This document shows, piece by piece, positions 1-11,800 of a DNA stretch of 64,000 bases; positions within the stretch are counted from its first letter, which is position 1; every line of letters starts with the position of its first letter. Origin of the DNA: Phoebastria nigripes (Eukaryota > Chordata > Aves > Procellariiformes > Diomedeidae); contig JAYKAV010003110.1 in assembly GCA_035582835.1 (NCBI GenBank), positions 1,483,468-1,547,467 on the forward strand, written 5' to 3'. The notes under the pieces are model-generated. The model saw only the letters and a program-made list of their open reading frames with translations, ran no database searches and had not been told where the DNA came from. The translations under genes were made by a program, and so were the position numbers.

Positions 1-2680
1 CAGCTCTGCCCACGGGAGGTGGCCGGCAGGGGTCGGGAAATCCCCGGCATCCCTCCGCACCCCGAGGAGTGCTGGCTAACCACGTCTCTACGGCAGAGGC
101 ACCAAGGCACGTACCCTCCCGTCCCCGTTTGTCAGCACCAGACGGCTCTGAATTGTGAGACCGGCACCCAGCGTGGATAACTTTGTCTACATTGTGCCGA
201 TTAGGTAGAAAATATATCTTTCCCCCTGCCTGCTGATATAAATCCTAAGGTTCAGGGTATTTACACTCTGTGCCAGGGGTCTTACCAGCTTCTCAGCAGG
301 TGCTTCACTTTTCAAACAGATGGATATTGATTGATGAGAAAAACCCAGAGACAGAGGTGCGCTTTTTCAGGAAGGCTATTCAAATCAGGAACCTGCTATC
401 ACTCTTTGAGCTTCTGTATCAATCAATCCGCCTTTGCTTTTGGTTTTTCTTATAAATTTAGAACCAAGCAAAAAAAAGACCCTGCATTGAGATGCTGCTG
501 GTTTCTGAATCGTGTGAATTTAGCTGAGAGTTGACAAACTCTTACGGCTCCCTGAGACTCCTGATTTGTCTGTGTGGACGTGCACCCGTGTGCATGTGTG
601 TGGCACACACATATCAGGGAGCGGGGGGGGAAGCTATAAAAAGCCACCAGTGGGGACAGGTCATAAAAAGCTTCCATTCTGCCAACTTTTCCATGAACCG
701 TTTGGCTGAATATAGTAAACCTGTGGGACACTTGAGAAAATTAAAACTCTAAATTATTACTAGTGAGACTAGCCATAATAGATCTGCTGTGAGAATCTTA
801 CTAGCATTTTTACGATTTTTTTCTGTCCTTCTCAAATCACTACATAATGACACTCAATACTCAAATGTCTAACAAGGCCATTTAACATAGCCTGCAGAAG
901 AGGATTCTCCTGTGAAATTTTACTACAGCCTCTTTAGCACAAAGCTTTCTCAGATTATTAGTAATTTGCATTAGGTCTATTTAATTTTGAAGAGTGCCAG
1001 TTCAGTGACCACATGCATATTAGAGCTTAGCAAGTGCATGTGTCTAAAAAGTTACCAAAAGGTCATAGGAATTCTACAAGGCATTTGGGATTTTCAAATT
1101 TTCTCTTCATTGCAGCAAGGAAAACCAGCGCAAACCCTTTCACAAGGCCAGAGCCTCTCATCTGAGGCATGATGAGTTGCAGGCATTAGCCGTGTGATGT
1201 GCACGTCCCTGCAGCAGAATCCTTTTCCGCTACATACAAGAGTCTTTTAGCAAAACTTTCCCATTTCACTGTGAAAGAATAGCCTGATGGCCGGAGAATT
1301 CCTTCCGGGCAATCTGAAGGAAAAGCACAGCTTTTCTTATAAGTACTGGTAAGAGCCACCTCTTTCCAAGCAAGAAACACGTGGACCGCTGGTGTGACAT
1401 ATACGCTGCCACGGAGTTAGGAGTCACTAGAGAAACTCCCTAGTACTTGAAGACAGTGCTGCCAAAACAATCAAAAAAACAAAGGATAGCAGCAAATAAA
1501 AACAATATAAAGAAAGGTCAGTCTTCTTTCAAGAAGACATTCCTACCTTCTCCTTCCAAAACATCCAACATCACGCTCTGAGTGCTCCCAAAGCCTACGA
1601 CAAGCGTAACACCCAAAGGAACAGGCATGATAAACCCCGGACATCACCTGGCCTTTTTTGAGACCCCAGCTGCTTGATAACTGTGTTTCAGCAGAAGGGC
1701 CACATCCTGCACCCAACTTTAAGGTCGTGCCTCAGTGGATGTAAAAACTGGTCTCAGAGCCATGTAGTCTCCTGACATGAATGCCAGATGATGAACTGCT
1801 TCTTCACATTGGTGAGATGGAAAAATGCCCTCATGATGTCTGCTTTCCTGTGCACCAAGGGCAAGTAAACTGTTCATAGGCTCACCACTTTGTGAGTATA
1901 TTTTTATGCCTTGACTGTTTTACACACATGCAATATTTCAGACTCCTATCACAGCCACCCAAGCACCAGAAAAAATATGATTGTCCTGGCTCAGGAAAGC
2001 AGGATCTTGCCAACGAAATTAGCTCATCCTTGTGAGTCAGACACTCCAATCAAGATGATGGAGCCTCCTACAGTAGGTCTGAGAGGGAAACGCAGCCCTA
2101 CAAGGACAGAGCATTTCAGGCTGTCCCACATCAAGATTCAGAAGGGATCAGTGTTATCCGTTGTACTATTGCATTAGTCTGAATGCACACTGAAGCATGG
2201 GAAGGTGAGGAGCAGACGGGAGGGGGAAAATTCTTTGCAATCTGTTCTTCATAAGTCAATGATTATGAATCAGATATCTAATGAAGCAGTAATAGGAATG
2301 ATGACTAAGTAAAGTAGCTAATAAAGCTAATTTATGTGAAGTTGAAATTTTTAGTACTGTGCATTAAAGCAAGCATGATGTCTCAGCATAGTAGGGGCAA
2401 CGTTAGTGCTATATATACCAAGCGCTTGCAATGCTTCAGGATGATAATACAACCAGATATGCTGAGCTTCTGCATTTCTGATTTAAAGCTTTGTTCTTCA
2501 GCACAGATCAACCTACTGGCCTTTCCATGCCACCTGCACGCTTGCTGGGAAACGCACCCCGCTCAGCAGTTCTGGGTGCTGGCATATCTGCTCAGCCCCA
2601 TCAGGAAAGAAAAGAAACAAATGAAGGTCCTAATAAGGCAGATGTTCTTCCTATTACTAGTGTCTCCATTTTCCCTTCTT

Positions 2681-2758
2681 TTTTTTTTTTCCTTTTTTTT
2701 TTCCTTTTTTTCCTTTTTTTTNNNNNNNNNAAAAAAAAAAAAAAAAAACAAAAAAAAA
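2681..2758. other. Assembly gap flanked by poly(T) and poly(A)
   Basis: Nine N at 2722-2730 are preceded by a T-rich tract interrupted by C pairs and followed by an A run. The sequence through the gap is unknown. ORFs that cross it are not real. Confidence 0.85.
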
Positions 2759-5339
2759 CCCCAAACATAAACCCAAACACAAACGTCTGACTAACCTTGA
2801 CTGGAACGAACCTGATACCCTGCAACGTGTATAGTGGGCAATAAACTATGGCACATATAGCTTCTGAACACTGCATTTCCATTTTAACTGCTCAGCTATG
2901 AGAGTATTTCACTCATACTGTAACTCAAATGATTACAGATTACTTTAATGCAATTTGCTCTTTTTCTGCTTTCATGGATTTTAGAAAATTAATAGACATG
3001 AGCAAGCTTGCCAGGAAGTTTGAAGGCAGAGACAAATGAAGGTCTTGGGAGCCCAAAACACAAGCTACTTAACTACTCAAACTATACCCTTCTGAGAAAG
3101 GAAATATGTAGTGTGATATATTTGTTTGCTGTCATGGGCAGGAAGGCTTGCCAGGATAGCCTCACGTCTCTGGCACGTGGTCAAGTTCTTTCCCCATACA
3201 CAAAGTCAAACCAAAGCCAGGGACACAAGGACACCCCGGGGCTCTCACTGCCTTTGGCCTAAGAACACCTGTCCTGGTGAAAATGTAGCTGAGGTGAATC
3301 AAAAATGAACATTTGGGAGAAGCCTTCACATTTCAGGTTCCCAAGCCAAGAATCTGAATGCACCTATCAAGCTGTCAGTTCGTCCCACCACGGGGCGAAG
3401 GGCTCAGCAGTGGGTGCACGGGGAGATTGCATACTTGGGACCCCAAAGAGGCACAGCAGCTGGCAGCTCCCAGCACTGAGACACAGAGGACCATATTCAA
3501 GAGCCCTGACCAGACAAAACAGCCCGTATCATCCCTAAAGCACACCTCACCTCAGGTGAATGCCATCAGCTGCCCCGGAGGGACTGGTGTGCAATATATA
3601 GGATGTCCGTGATGCAGGGAACACCAAGGCACTCGGGCACAGCTCCCTGCAACCCAATACCCTCACCACCCTCAAATGAGAGCACGGACTTTAAAAGTTG
3701 ATTTTTCATACTGGTATCAAAACAGATGATACTTCATTAAGATGTAATTCAGGGGCAAGAACAATCAACCAAAGGCACTAGCCAAAGGGCTAATATTTCT
3801 GAACACAGGCATTTTATTGCTTATCATTTCTCCTAACCATTCTCTCTCCCTCTCTGAGCCTCCGCCCATGAAATTGAAAGATTTCTAGTAGAAATGCCTT
3901 TGTTGTATCAGCTTTGGAAATATGGATTACAGTATTCTGTGAAAAACATTTATTACTCTGAACTGTGACTCGGACATTGTTGCATTTCTAGGGTTATAGA
4001 TTTTCTTTCAGCTAAACTAAGGCTGTAAGTCACAGTGACAGTTGTAATGTGTGTAATACCACAGTACCAGATTCTATTACATACATATTTTTGCTAGAGG
4101 TTTACGATGTTAAAAATATTTCTTCTTTTCCCAATACTTTTCCCTACCTGTTGTGTAAATATATTGGAACCTATAACACTGAAGTCAATTCCAGATTAAA
4201 TGTGCATGGGAACAAGCAGTTTGTCCTTTTTCAAGAAAAAAAAACAAGCGTGGGGGGAAGGGAACACTGCATACAAACTAATTATATTCAAGCACAATAT
4301 TGAATTGTAATAAAAGATGAATGAGAGAAAGTGTGTGTCATTGTGAGCAATGGGGAAGGTTACAGAAAGCTGAGACTAGGGAAGGATTTATCATGTGTGA
4401 TGCTTCAGGCATTGTGTCGAAAGATCTGCAGACTTATTTGCAAGAGTGTTTTACGGGAAAAATAGAGCAGTCTACATAGGAAAGAATTGCTATAGATTTT
4501 TATCTTTTATACAAGACAAAGATACAAAGATAAAACACTGTTTCTATTAAAAAAAAAAAAGAAATCTATGGAAGAAATCCCAAGTTGCAATACAGAGGGG
4601 GAAACCTTTCAAACTGAGCTCTGAGGCCATCNACTGCATAAATTCAGGGAACAGACATTTGTTAAAATACAGCTGATCCATAATTGTTAATGTAAGCACA
4701 AAAGTGTGCTGCGTTTAAAAAAACCACCACAACACAACAACTGCAACAACTAGAAAGCTTTCCAGTTTTGCTTGCAAAACCTCGGTGCACATATACATGC
4801 AAACAAACCTTTTGGCTGGTTGTTAGAATTCAGCTCTAGTACAGTCATAACACAGCTGTGGAAGCTGGAAAAATAATGGCATTCGGGGTGTATTAGTATG
4901 CAAACGGGCATGCCAACACTTCCACTCTGCTTCCAGAATTCCTCCAGCCTGCACACGTCGTGTTTCAAACCAAAAAGGGGTGGAAATCAGGAGGGTCAAG
5001 TACAGCTGACATCTCGTCTTCCNTTGTTCCTCCTTAGCGTAACGCCTAGCTGGGGCAATGCGAGTCTGCCCCACTGTGTTTCCAAGCAGAGGTGGGATCA
5101 AGACGCTTTAGCACCATTCCTAGCAAGTACGAACCTCCTGTTGGTGTTGTGTTGAATGGCTACGGGAAGGCTCTGGTTGGGCTGGGGCGGCACCAGACCC
5201 ACAGAGCAGGCCAGAGATGAAGCTCCCTGCTGAGAAGCATGGTTTGCTCTTCCATCGTGCTTCCAACCACAGAACTCAAAGCCCTCTAAAACAGGCATAT
5301 CTGAATTAAGCTTCAGGACATATTTACCCAGCTCACAAG

Positions 5340-5470
5340 GGTATTCAGTTCTCTATTTTACAAATGGAAAAACTGGGGCACCGAGAGGTTAAGTAACTCG
5401 CCCAAGGTCATTGAGCTGAATCAATTTCAAAACTAGGATTAGACTGAAATTCACTCTGAGCATCTGATCA
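5340..5470 (+). mobile_element. MIR-like SINE, core and 3' part
   Basis: TTTTACAAATGGAAAAACTG, then GGGCACCGAGAGGTTAAGTA, then CTCGCCCAAGGTCAT and an ACTAGGATTAG segment follow the mammalian-wide interspersed repeat consensus as I know it, in order and orientation. This is an old tRNA-derived SINE family, and such copies are rare in birds. Limits are approximate. Confidence 0.8.
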
Positions 5471-7547
5471 CAGAAACACAGACAGCATTGACTTTTTTTT
5501 CCAAAAGAAGCTACTTATATGCTAAGCTATTTAGGGTTGAAAGGCAGAAGTAAAGAGCTTATTTGGGGAGCATAGGGATTTGTTTTTAAGGAGTTTAAAT
5601 TCGAGGAAGAAAGAAACAGGAAACCACTGTACAGCATCCCCTTCAGAGCCAGAGCCTCCCCTTGGATACCCAGCCAGTTAACCCAGTCCTTAACCCCAAG
5701 GACTGCACGGCCCATCCACACGCCAAAGTCCAAACCGTGGCACCCCAAACAGAGCCATTGGGGCAGGGAGGACCGGTTCCACCCCCTGGGGCTCAGCACC
5801 CCCGTGCATCCCAGCAAGGGGAGGAAGGGGACCACAACCTCCAGCCTGGGCCTCCGGCTCCCACACAGCAGCTTCCCCAACGGCACCACGCAGGTCCGAG
5901 CAATGCCAGCAGCCTCCCAGCCCACACTAGCGAAGAGCTGGGATGGAGGGTCTGCCCTCACCCTCTCTGCCCACCCTTTTGCAGCCCGTTTGAATGGCAC
6001 GGGGGCACTGACATTTCAACCCCTTTCCGGGAACGCCATTGCATTCAGATTTCTCTGTATGGCATTAAAAATAACATGCGGAGAGAAGGCTCACCAACCA
6101 CAGAAACTCAATTAATGGGGCTGCCGAAGCTCTGGCAGACTTCAGTGCCACCAGGATTTCAGACGCAATCCCCATGACAACCTTAGCTTGACCTTCTGTA
6201 CGTATAAGCTATGATAATGTCGACACAGCTTTAAAAATATTTCCTTTTTTTAACCACAGGCAAGTGCATCTGGGCCCATTCCCACGGTGGATCACATGAA
6301 AGGGGATGTAGCACACCCTTCTGGGCTCCTGCACAGCCTTTTATCTCCTCCGCAGCCTTGAAGGATCCAAAGCTTCAGCTGGGACCATATGAGTTGCATG
6401 AGCTATTAGGGGAAGAGAAGACAAGGGTCACTAGAACAGCAAATGCCCCCTATGTTCTGCTGCTAGTAAATTTGTGTCTATTAATTGCAATAAATTATCA
6501 GGTTATACCGGCAAAGTGACACACAAGAAGTTCTCAGAAAAATAGATAATGACAGGAAAAACAATCAGGCTACAGGTTTTGTTTGCCATCCCCCTGGAGA
6601 CTATGTAAATTAAAGCATTTTTTCTTATGCAAAGAGCAGCACCATGTAAAGAACAGTATTTGCAAAACTGCTGATAGTCATACGGAGTATGAATACNCAT
6701 TACAATTACAAGACTAACTTTTAACTGCCAGCAACAAGAGTGACTCCAACAGCAACACCAGCAAATGCAGTGATGCCTCGAGGCCTGGCAGGGACGGGCA
6801 TCCTGTCATACCGATTAGTGTATGACCACAGAAGGACATTCTTAACCTGAAGAGCATCTCATCCAAAGATACATTCAGAGATCTACCTTCTTCTGCTGGA
6901 GGGGTTTGAAAAATACTAGTGTGCGAATGAACACTTACAGATGAGAGTTGGCTTTCTTTCTGTATTCTGGAAAACATGCGGGAACTTTTTGAAAATTTCA
7001 GTCTCTAAAGTGAGATTTCCCATACATTTGATTTGTTCTGAGGCAAATTTTACTCAGTGTTTTGCAAAACTCTTTTGGAGTTACGGAAAAGCAAAATACC
7101 TCACCATTCTTCTGTGTAAGTAATGTTTTAGATACTGGCCTATGTACAGTTCAAAAAGGGGTTGTGAGATTACAGGCTGAGCTCCACAGGTTAACTAGCA
7201 GGTTTAAAAGCTCAGCTGTAATATTACATTAACATTGATTTTTGTACTTAATAGCCTACTGAAGTCTACAGCACTGGCACGAATTCATTCCATTTTCCTT
7301 TCATCACAGAAAACCTCCTGTTTTCATCCTCTTCCTATGGTTACGCCTATGCGGCCATCACCACTACACTGCTTGTCCCGCAAGGGAAATCCACGCACAT
7401 GGGATGCCGTCATGCTGCAGCTGGGTTGCATCGGCCGGATTAGTGCAACGGAGGCGTTTCCCCTGTGACTGCAGTGCAAATACCTTCTCAGACCGTAAGT
7501 TAGAGTTGTATTACATCCTTTGTGCAGCTCCTGACCACTGCACGTGG

Positions 7548-7625
7548 GAACAGACCAAGTGACTTGCTCAAGGTCGCACTGGGAATCAGTGATGCAGCCA
7601 GGGCTGACCCTAATTCAGAGCTTCA
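7548..7625 (+). mobile_element. MIR-like SINE fragment
   Basis: CAAGTGACTTGCTCAAGGTC, then GCACTGGGAATCAGTGATGC and CAGCCAGGGCTGACC match the same MIR section as the copy at 5340, about 2.2 kb away. Only the 3' half of the core is recognisable. Confidence 0.7.
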
Positions 7626-8774
7626 GCGGGTCCCTCCAAAGCCCTAGACCACCTTCACGCTGCCCTTCAAGGTGCCCATGCAGGCCGGGCTCCTCCTTCA
7701 CCCATTCATTTGGTGAACAAATGGCAGAGAGGATGCTTTTGCAAACTGGGCTCCTTGAAGAGAGCTTTCTTCTGGATCCTAAGAGCCAGCCCCAGGAGAC
7801 GATCCAGATCAGTAAGTCTAACAAGCTTCTGGAAGCCCTTCCTTCTCATAAAAAGCTTTCAGGGAGGAGGGGGAACACGACGCACACAAAAACAACACAG
7901 AGGTCATATGTGCTTTACAGAAAAGAGTAGAAAGAAATTGTGCGGCACTAGCCAAGAGAGTCCGCCTGCTCGGAGATCAGAGCATTCCGCGGTGCTCACC
8001 AGCAGCCGTGTGCGGCAGGACTGGTTTAATTCACTTTCCATGAGCAGGGGTGTTATTTGTGAGAGCTTTCAGCAGGGAGTGATCTGCAGACACCTTATTA
8101 TAAACTTCTGCAGAGGTGAAGTCAGCGCTAAGAAGCACTTCTCGTTCTGTCTCCTTCCTGCCTGCCTTGTTCCTCACACATCATTTTCTTTTATCAAAAT
8201 GGATGGCGGTATCAAAATTGAAAGGAAGTAGAAGCTGTGAAAATAACAGACCCAGGAAAAGAATTTTTAATTTTGCCTCAATTTCTTTGATGATGAAACC
8301 AGTGTTGAATATTAAGCAAGTCCTGAGAGTTGAACATCAAGAATAGCTGAAAGTTTTGCTTCTGTCAGAAATGTGAGCAGAATTCCTCTATGACCCATTT
8401 CAGCTTGTTATTCAGACACAGTTAAAACTCTCCTGAACTTCAGTGGGCAGATCCTGCTGTGCTGCATCCATGCCCCCATCCTTGGACTTTCCCGTGGCAT
8501 CACAGTTAAAGAGTTTGTCTCCATTTTTGCTAGAAAGGGTGGGGGTTTCTTCCATTTAAAACTAGGGTAGATTTTTATTTTACTGTGCAAAAATAATTTT
8601 CAGAAACTTATCCAATAAATGAAAGAAACTTTTTTAAAATTCTATGATAATGATTATTCTCTGATTCTTGCTTGGTTTATGAAAAAGTTAAATTAAACCT
8701 TAAGGCCTAAGGGCAGAGGAAAACAAATACCATTTTTCTTTTTGACAAAACCCAAAAACACTGTGGAAGAAATT

Positions 8775-8825
8775 TTCCAAACTAGATTACAGTAATGGTC
8801 TCTTCTAGCCCTAAAAACCTCTGAG
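8775..8825 (+). mobile_element. Possible CR1/L3 3'-end fragment
   Basis: ACTAGATTACAGTAATGGTC followed by TCTTCTAGCCCTAAAA resembles the 3' tail of ancient CR1/L3 elements in sense orientation. The match is short and diverged. Confidence 0.4.
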
Positions 8826-11800
8826 CCTCCCTTGATGTGATTAATAATAAAATCGTATCTAGAGCAGCTATACAAACAAAAAGCTCCACTTTGCCAGCCC
8901 TGTGCAGGGAGGGTAGGAATTTATAAAACCTGAAGCAGAACCACTACCAGAGGCAAAGTGACTGCTTCCCAAGAGGAGCACAGCAGAATCATACCGGAGG
9001 GGCGAGCTGCACCTCCCAGGATGGAGCAGGGGCATGGGGTGGCAAGGGGAGGCAGAGGCACCACTGGCCTCCCCCAATGCCGGGAACTCGGTCCTGGGAG
9101 GGGAGATGAGCCACTCACTGATGGTAGGCAAAGAGAGGACTTAGTTGGGCGAGATGTCCCAAAAGCTTCCCAACACAAGGAGTTGAAATTATAGAACCTT
9201 TCTAAAAGTCTATTTTTTCTTTTCAAGTTGGAAGGTTTTCGGTAACATGAGTGACTCATTAATTAATCTAACTTTGGAAATTTAATCCTTTCTCCTTTAT
9301 AGGTGCTTCCAAAGACTTGAGAAAAGTTTAGATGAGAGCAGTGGGCTTCTCACGAATTTTGTCAGTGCAACCTGGCTTGCCTATGGATGTTAAAAACAAG
9401 CTGATGGGAAACCCAAGGTTATTCTAGTTCTGTTTCTTTTTTTTTTTTTTTCCCTCCACACACACAACAACAAAGAAATCCATTTCTTGATATTTAAAAA
9501 TAAAACAGCGTTTCTCTGTTGTTCATTAGAGAAGCTCTACATCGTAAAAAGCTCCGCAGATCTTAACTTTTCTACATTGCTCTATTATAGCAAATAACCA
9601 GGCAAAAACCTGCTAGCCTCCTACCTCTTTGAACATTAGATATAATATTTGCTAATATTTTGGGTTGCATTGCATGTTAAAGGTCCTAATAAGAACATCA
9701 GTTATTAATTTTTAATCCAACTTTCTGAGGCGATGTGGTTGATATGACAGTGCTGTCTGTATCTACCAGTTCTGCTTCCTGCCAGTAATATCAAACCTGT
9801 TGTCCGGTTTTAACCAAATCTGACACAAGTGTACTGCTTCTGCTAAAATGAGTTTCTAGTGGGAACAAAACTGTATCATTAGATGCCAGAAAATCTACAC
9901 TGGAGATACTTTATATGTGCCGTAACCACAGGACAAGCTTTGATCAATCTTTGCACTTTGTTTGACAAGAGAGAACCTCACCATGAGATGCAAATCCATA
10001 GCAAATTAAGTGCAACAAACTCCACTGCTCACTGAACTCACAGCACAAGAGCTGCAAAAGAGACTCCCACTCCACCCCCCCATGCAGGAGGGAAGTGCCC
10101 AGGAGGAAGGCACCGAGTCCTCCTCATCCCACCGTCTGAGCTGCACCAGTTCAAAAGAGCTTTTGTCAACATCCTCTCCACTGCCATCAGAAAGGATCTT
10201 CAGTCTCACGCAGGGCTTTTCAAGTGACACTGTTATGAAATATGCTGAAGACCAGGCAGGGACTTCTATGGACGTTAAAATTGGACCACTTTTGCTCATG
10301 TCTTTCTTACCAGCAGGAGTGATGGTGAGCTGGGCACCCAGCACTCACTCTTGCAAGCCTGGACATCAGGGCACGCCTAAGAAACATCTACCACACTCAG
10401 GAGCAAAGACAAGTGAGAAGTACCACCTGAGTATCGTGCCGCTGGGGGAAATCGCACAGGCCAGCTGCAGGCGAGCGTGGCCGACCCCGGTGGTTCCTCC
10501 ACGGGAGGCAACCCACGGTTCAGGACCAGAGCCCAGCCAGGCTCTCCGTAGCGCAGCCCAGGGTGGCTCANGCCGCAGAGGCAGAGGAGCCAGAGCCAGC
10601 AGGCTGATGTGAGCCTCTCTGTGTGCCTTTACTCTACGGACATTAACCTGGGGCTAATCCATCAGCTCACGGCCAGCGCTACGCTTCCCACCCCCGTGTC
10701 CAAGGTCCCCCCATTAGCTTCCCCTCCCTCCCTGAGCTGCTTCTGACTTTCCTATGTGTCCTGCTGAGCACCAAACCTGCTAACCAGCTGCACCCTGCCT
10801 CAGGCGGGAGAGACGAAGCAGCAGCATGGCCGCCACACTTCGCCGCTGGCAGTGACCACACTTCCCGGCACGGCACGTTAACCAAGCAGTGGCGGGAAAG
10901 CCACAGCCTGCGACAAAAAACATGCTCTGACAGCGAGGATGGGACCATTGGAATGAGAGGTGGGGTGGCCCGGAGCAGGAGGCAGCAGGTAGGCAGCGGC
11001 TCAGGAGAGTGCTGCCTGCAGTCCTTATGCAGATGCAATGAACCACGTGAGGAGGCTCTTAACAAGCCTCCTGCCATAATTCCCTTGCCCAGCTCCGGAG
11101 AGTGCTGGGATGGTCACCCTGCCTCCAACTGAGCCGCTTTGTTCCCAAGCACCACTAAATCATCCCGTCGCAAACCTGAAGCAGGTGAAGACACTTCTCC
11201 ATTGTCTTTCATCAAGTGTGTCAGGGGCTAAATGGAGAAAGCAAATGCTGCCAGAGCCCTGCTCCCTACCTTCCCTTCCTCACCAGCTCTGACGCCGCTG
11301 CCCCTGCACCGGTGTGTCCCACTGTACCCATGGACTTTGACTGTTTTTTGGGACCCAAGGTGACTGTTTCCAGCAATCGTGCTTACTATAAGTTTGTTTG
11401 TCAAATACCTTCCATTTTGGCTGTGACAGGACTCACATTTAAAGGAGGAAACAACACACCAGATTCCCCAGCCTTCCCTTCTCGCTAGCACCTACTACTG
11501 ATGGCACGGTATGGGAGCATCTGCAGGGAGCCCGGCAGAACAGCCAGTCTCTAGAGCAGCACTTCAGCATTAGCTCAAGTTCTCCACCCGAATAAACCAA
11601 CCCNCTGGTGAGAAAACGGGCAACTCCGTCGCATCCAGTGGACACGCGGCAGCGGCTGATGAAGGGTTTTTCGCACAATACATAATCACAGCACAGCACA
11701 AAGGAGACTGATCCTTGCACTAGAACGCAGCCTTCCGGTCCCCAAACCGTGAGCACAATTTTGGCCTTTGTTGTCAGAAATAGTTGGATTATTTCAAGGG

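Larger units (their letters stand above)
1..8774. other. Intergenic, no gene recognised
   Basis: Non-coding by inspection except the two MIR-like SINEs and the N gap listed separately. The first 130 bases are relatively GC-rich, and 5640-6000 is C-rich with overlapping ORFs on both strands that match nothing known. A TATA-like string lies at 633-640 but nothing supports a promoter. Confidence 0.6.

Noticed and set aside
633..645. TATA-like string CTATAAAAAG as a promoter
   Set aside because: No transcript or gene follows within reach, and such strings are common by chance in AT-rich DNA.
2336..2882. ORFs rich in phenylalanine and lysine
   Set aside because: They are translations of the poly(T)/N/poly(A) tract.
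5527..6177. ORFs of 157 codons (minus) and 171 codons (plus)
   Set aside because: They overlap on opposite strands in C-rich DNA and show no domain or splice-compatible family match.
10006..10612. 200-codon plus ORF and 112-codon minus ORF
   Set aside because: Composition-driven, the plus ORF crosses an N, and no recognisable protein family.
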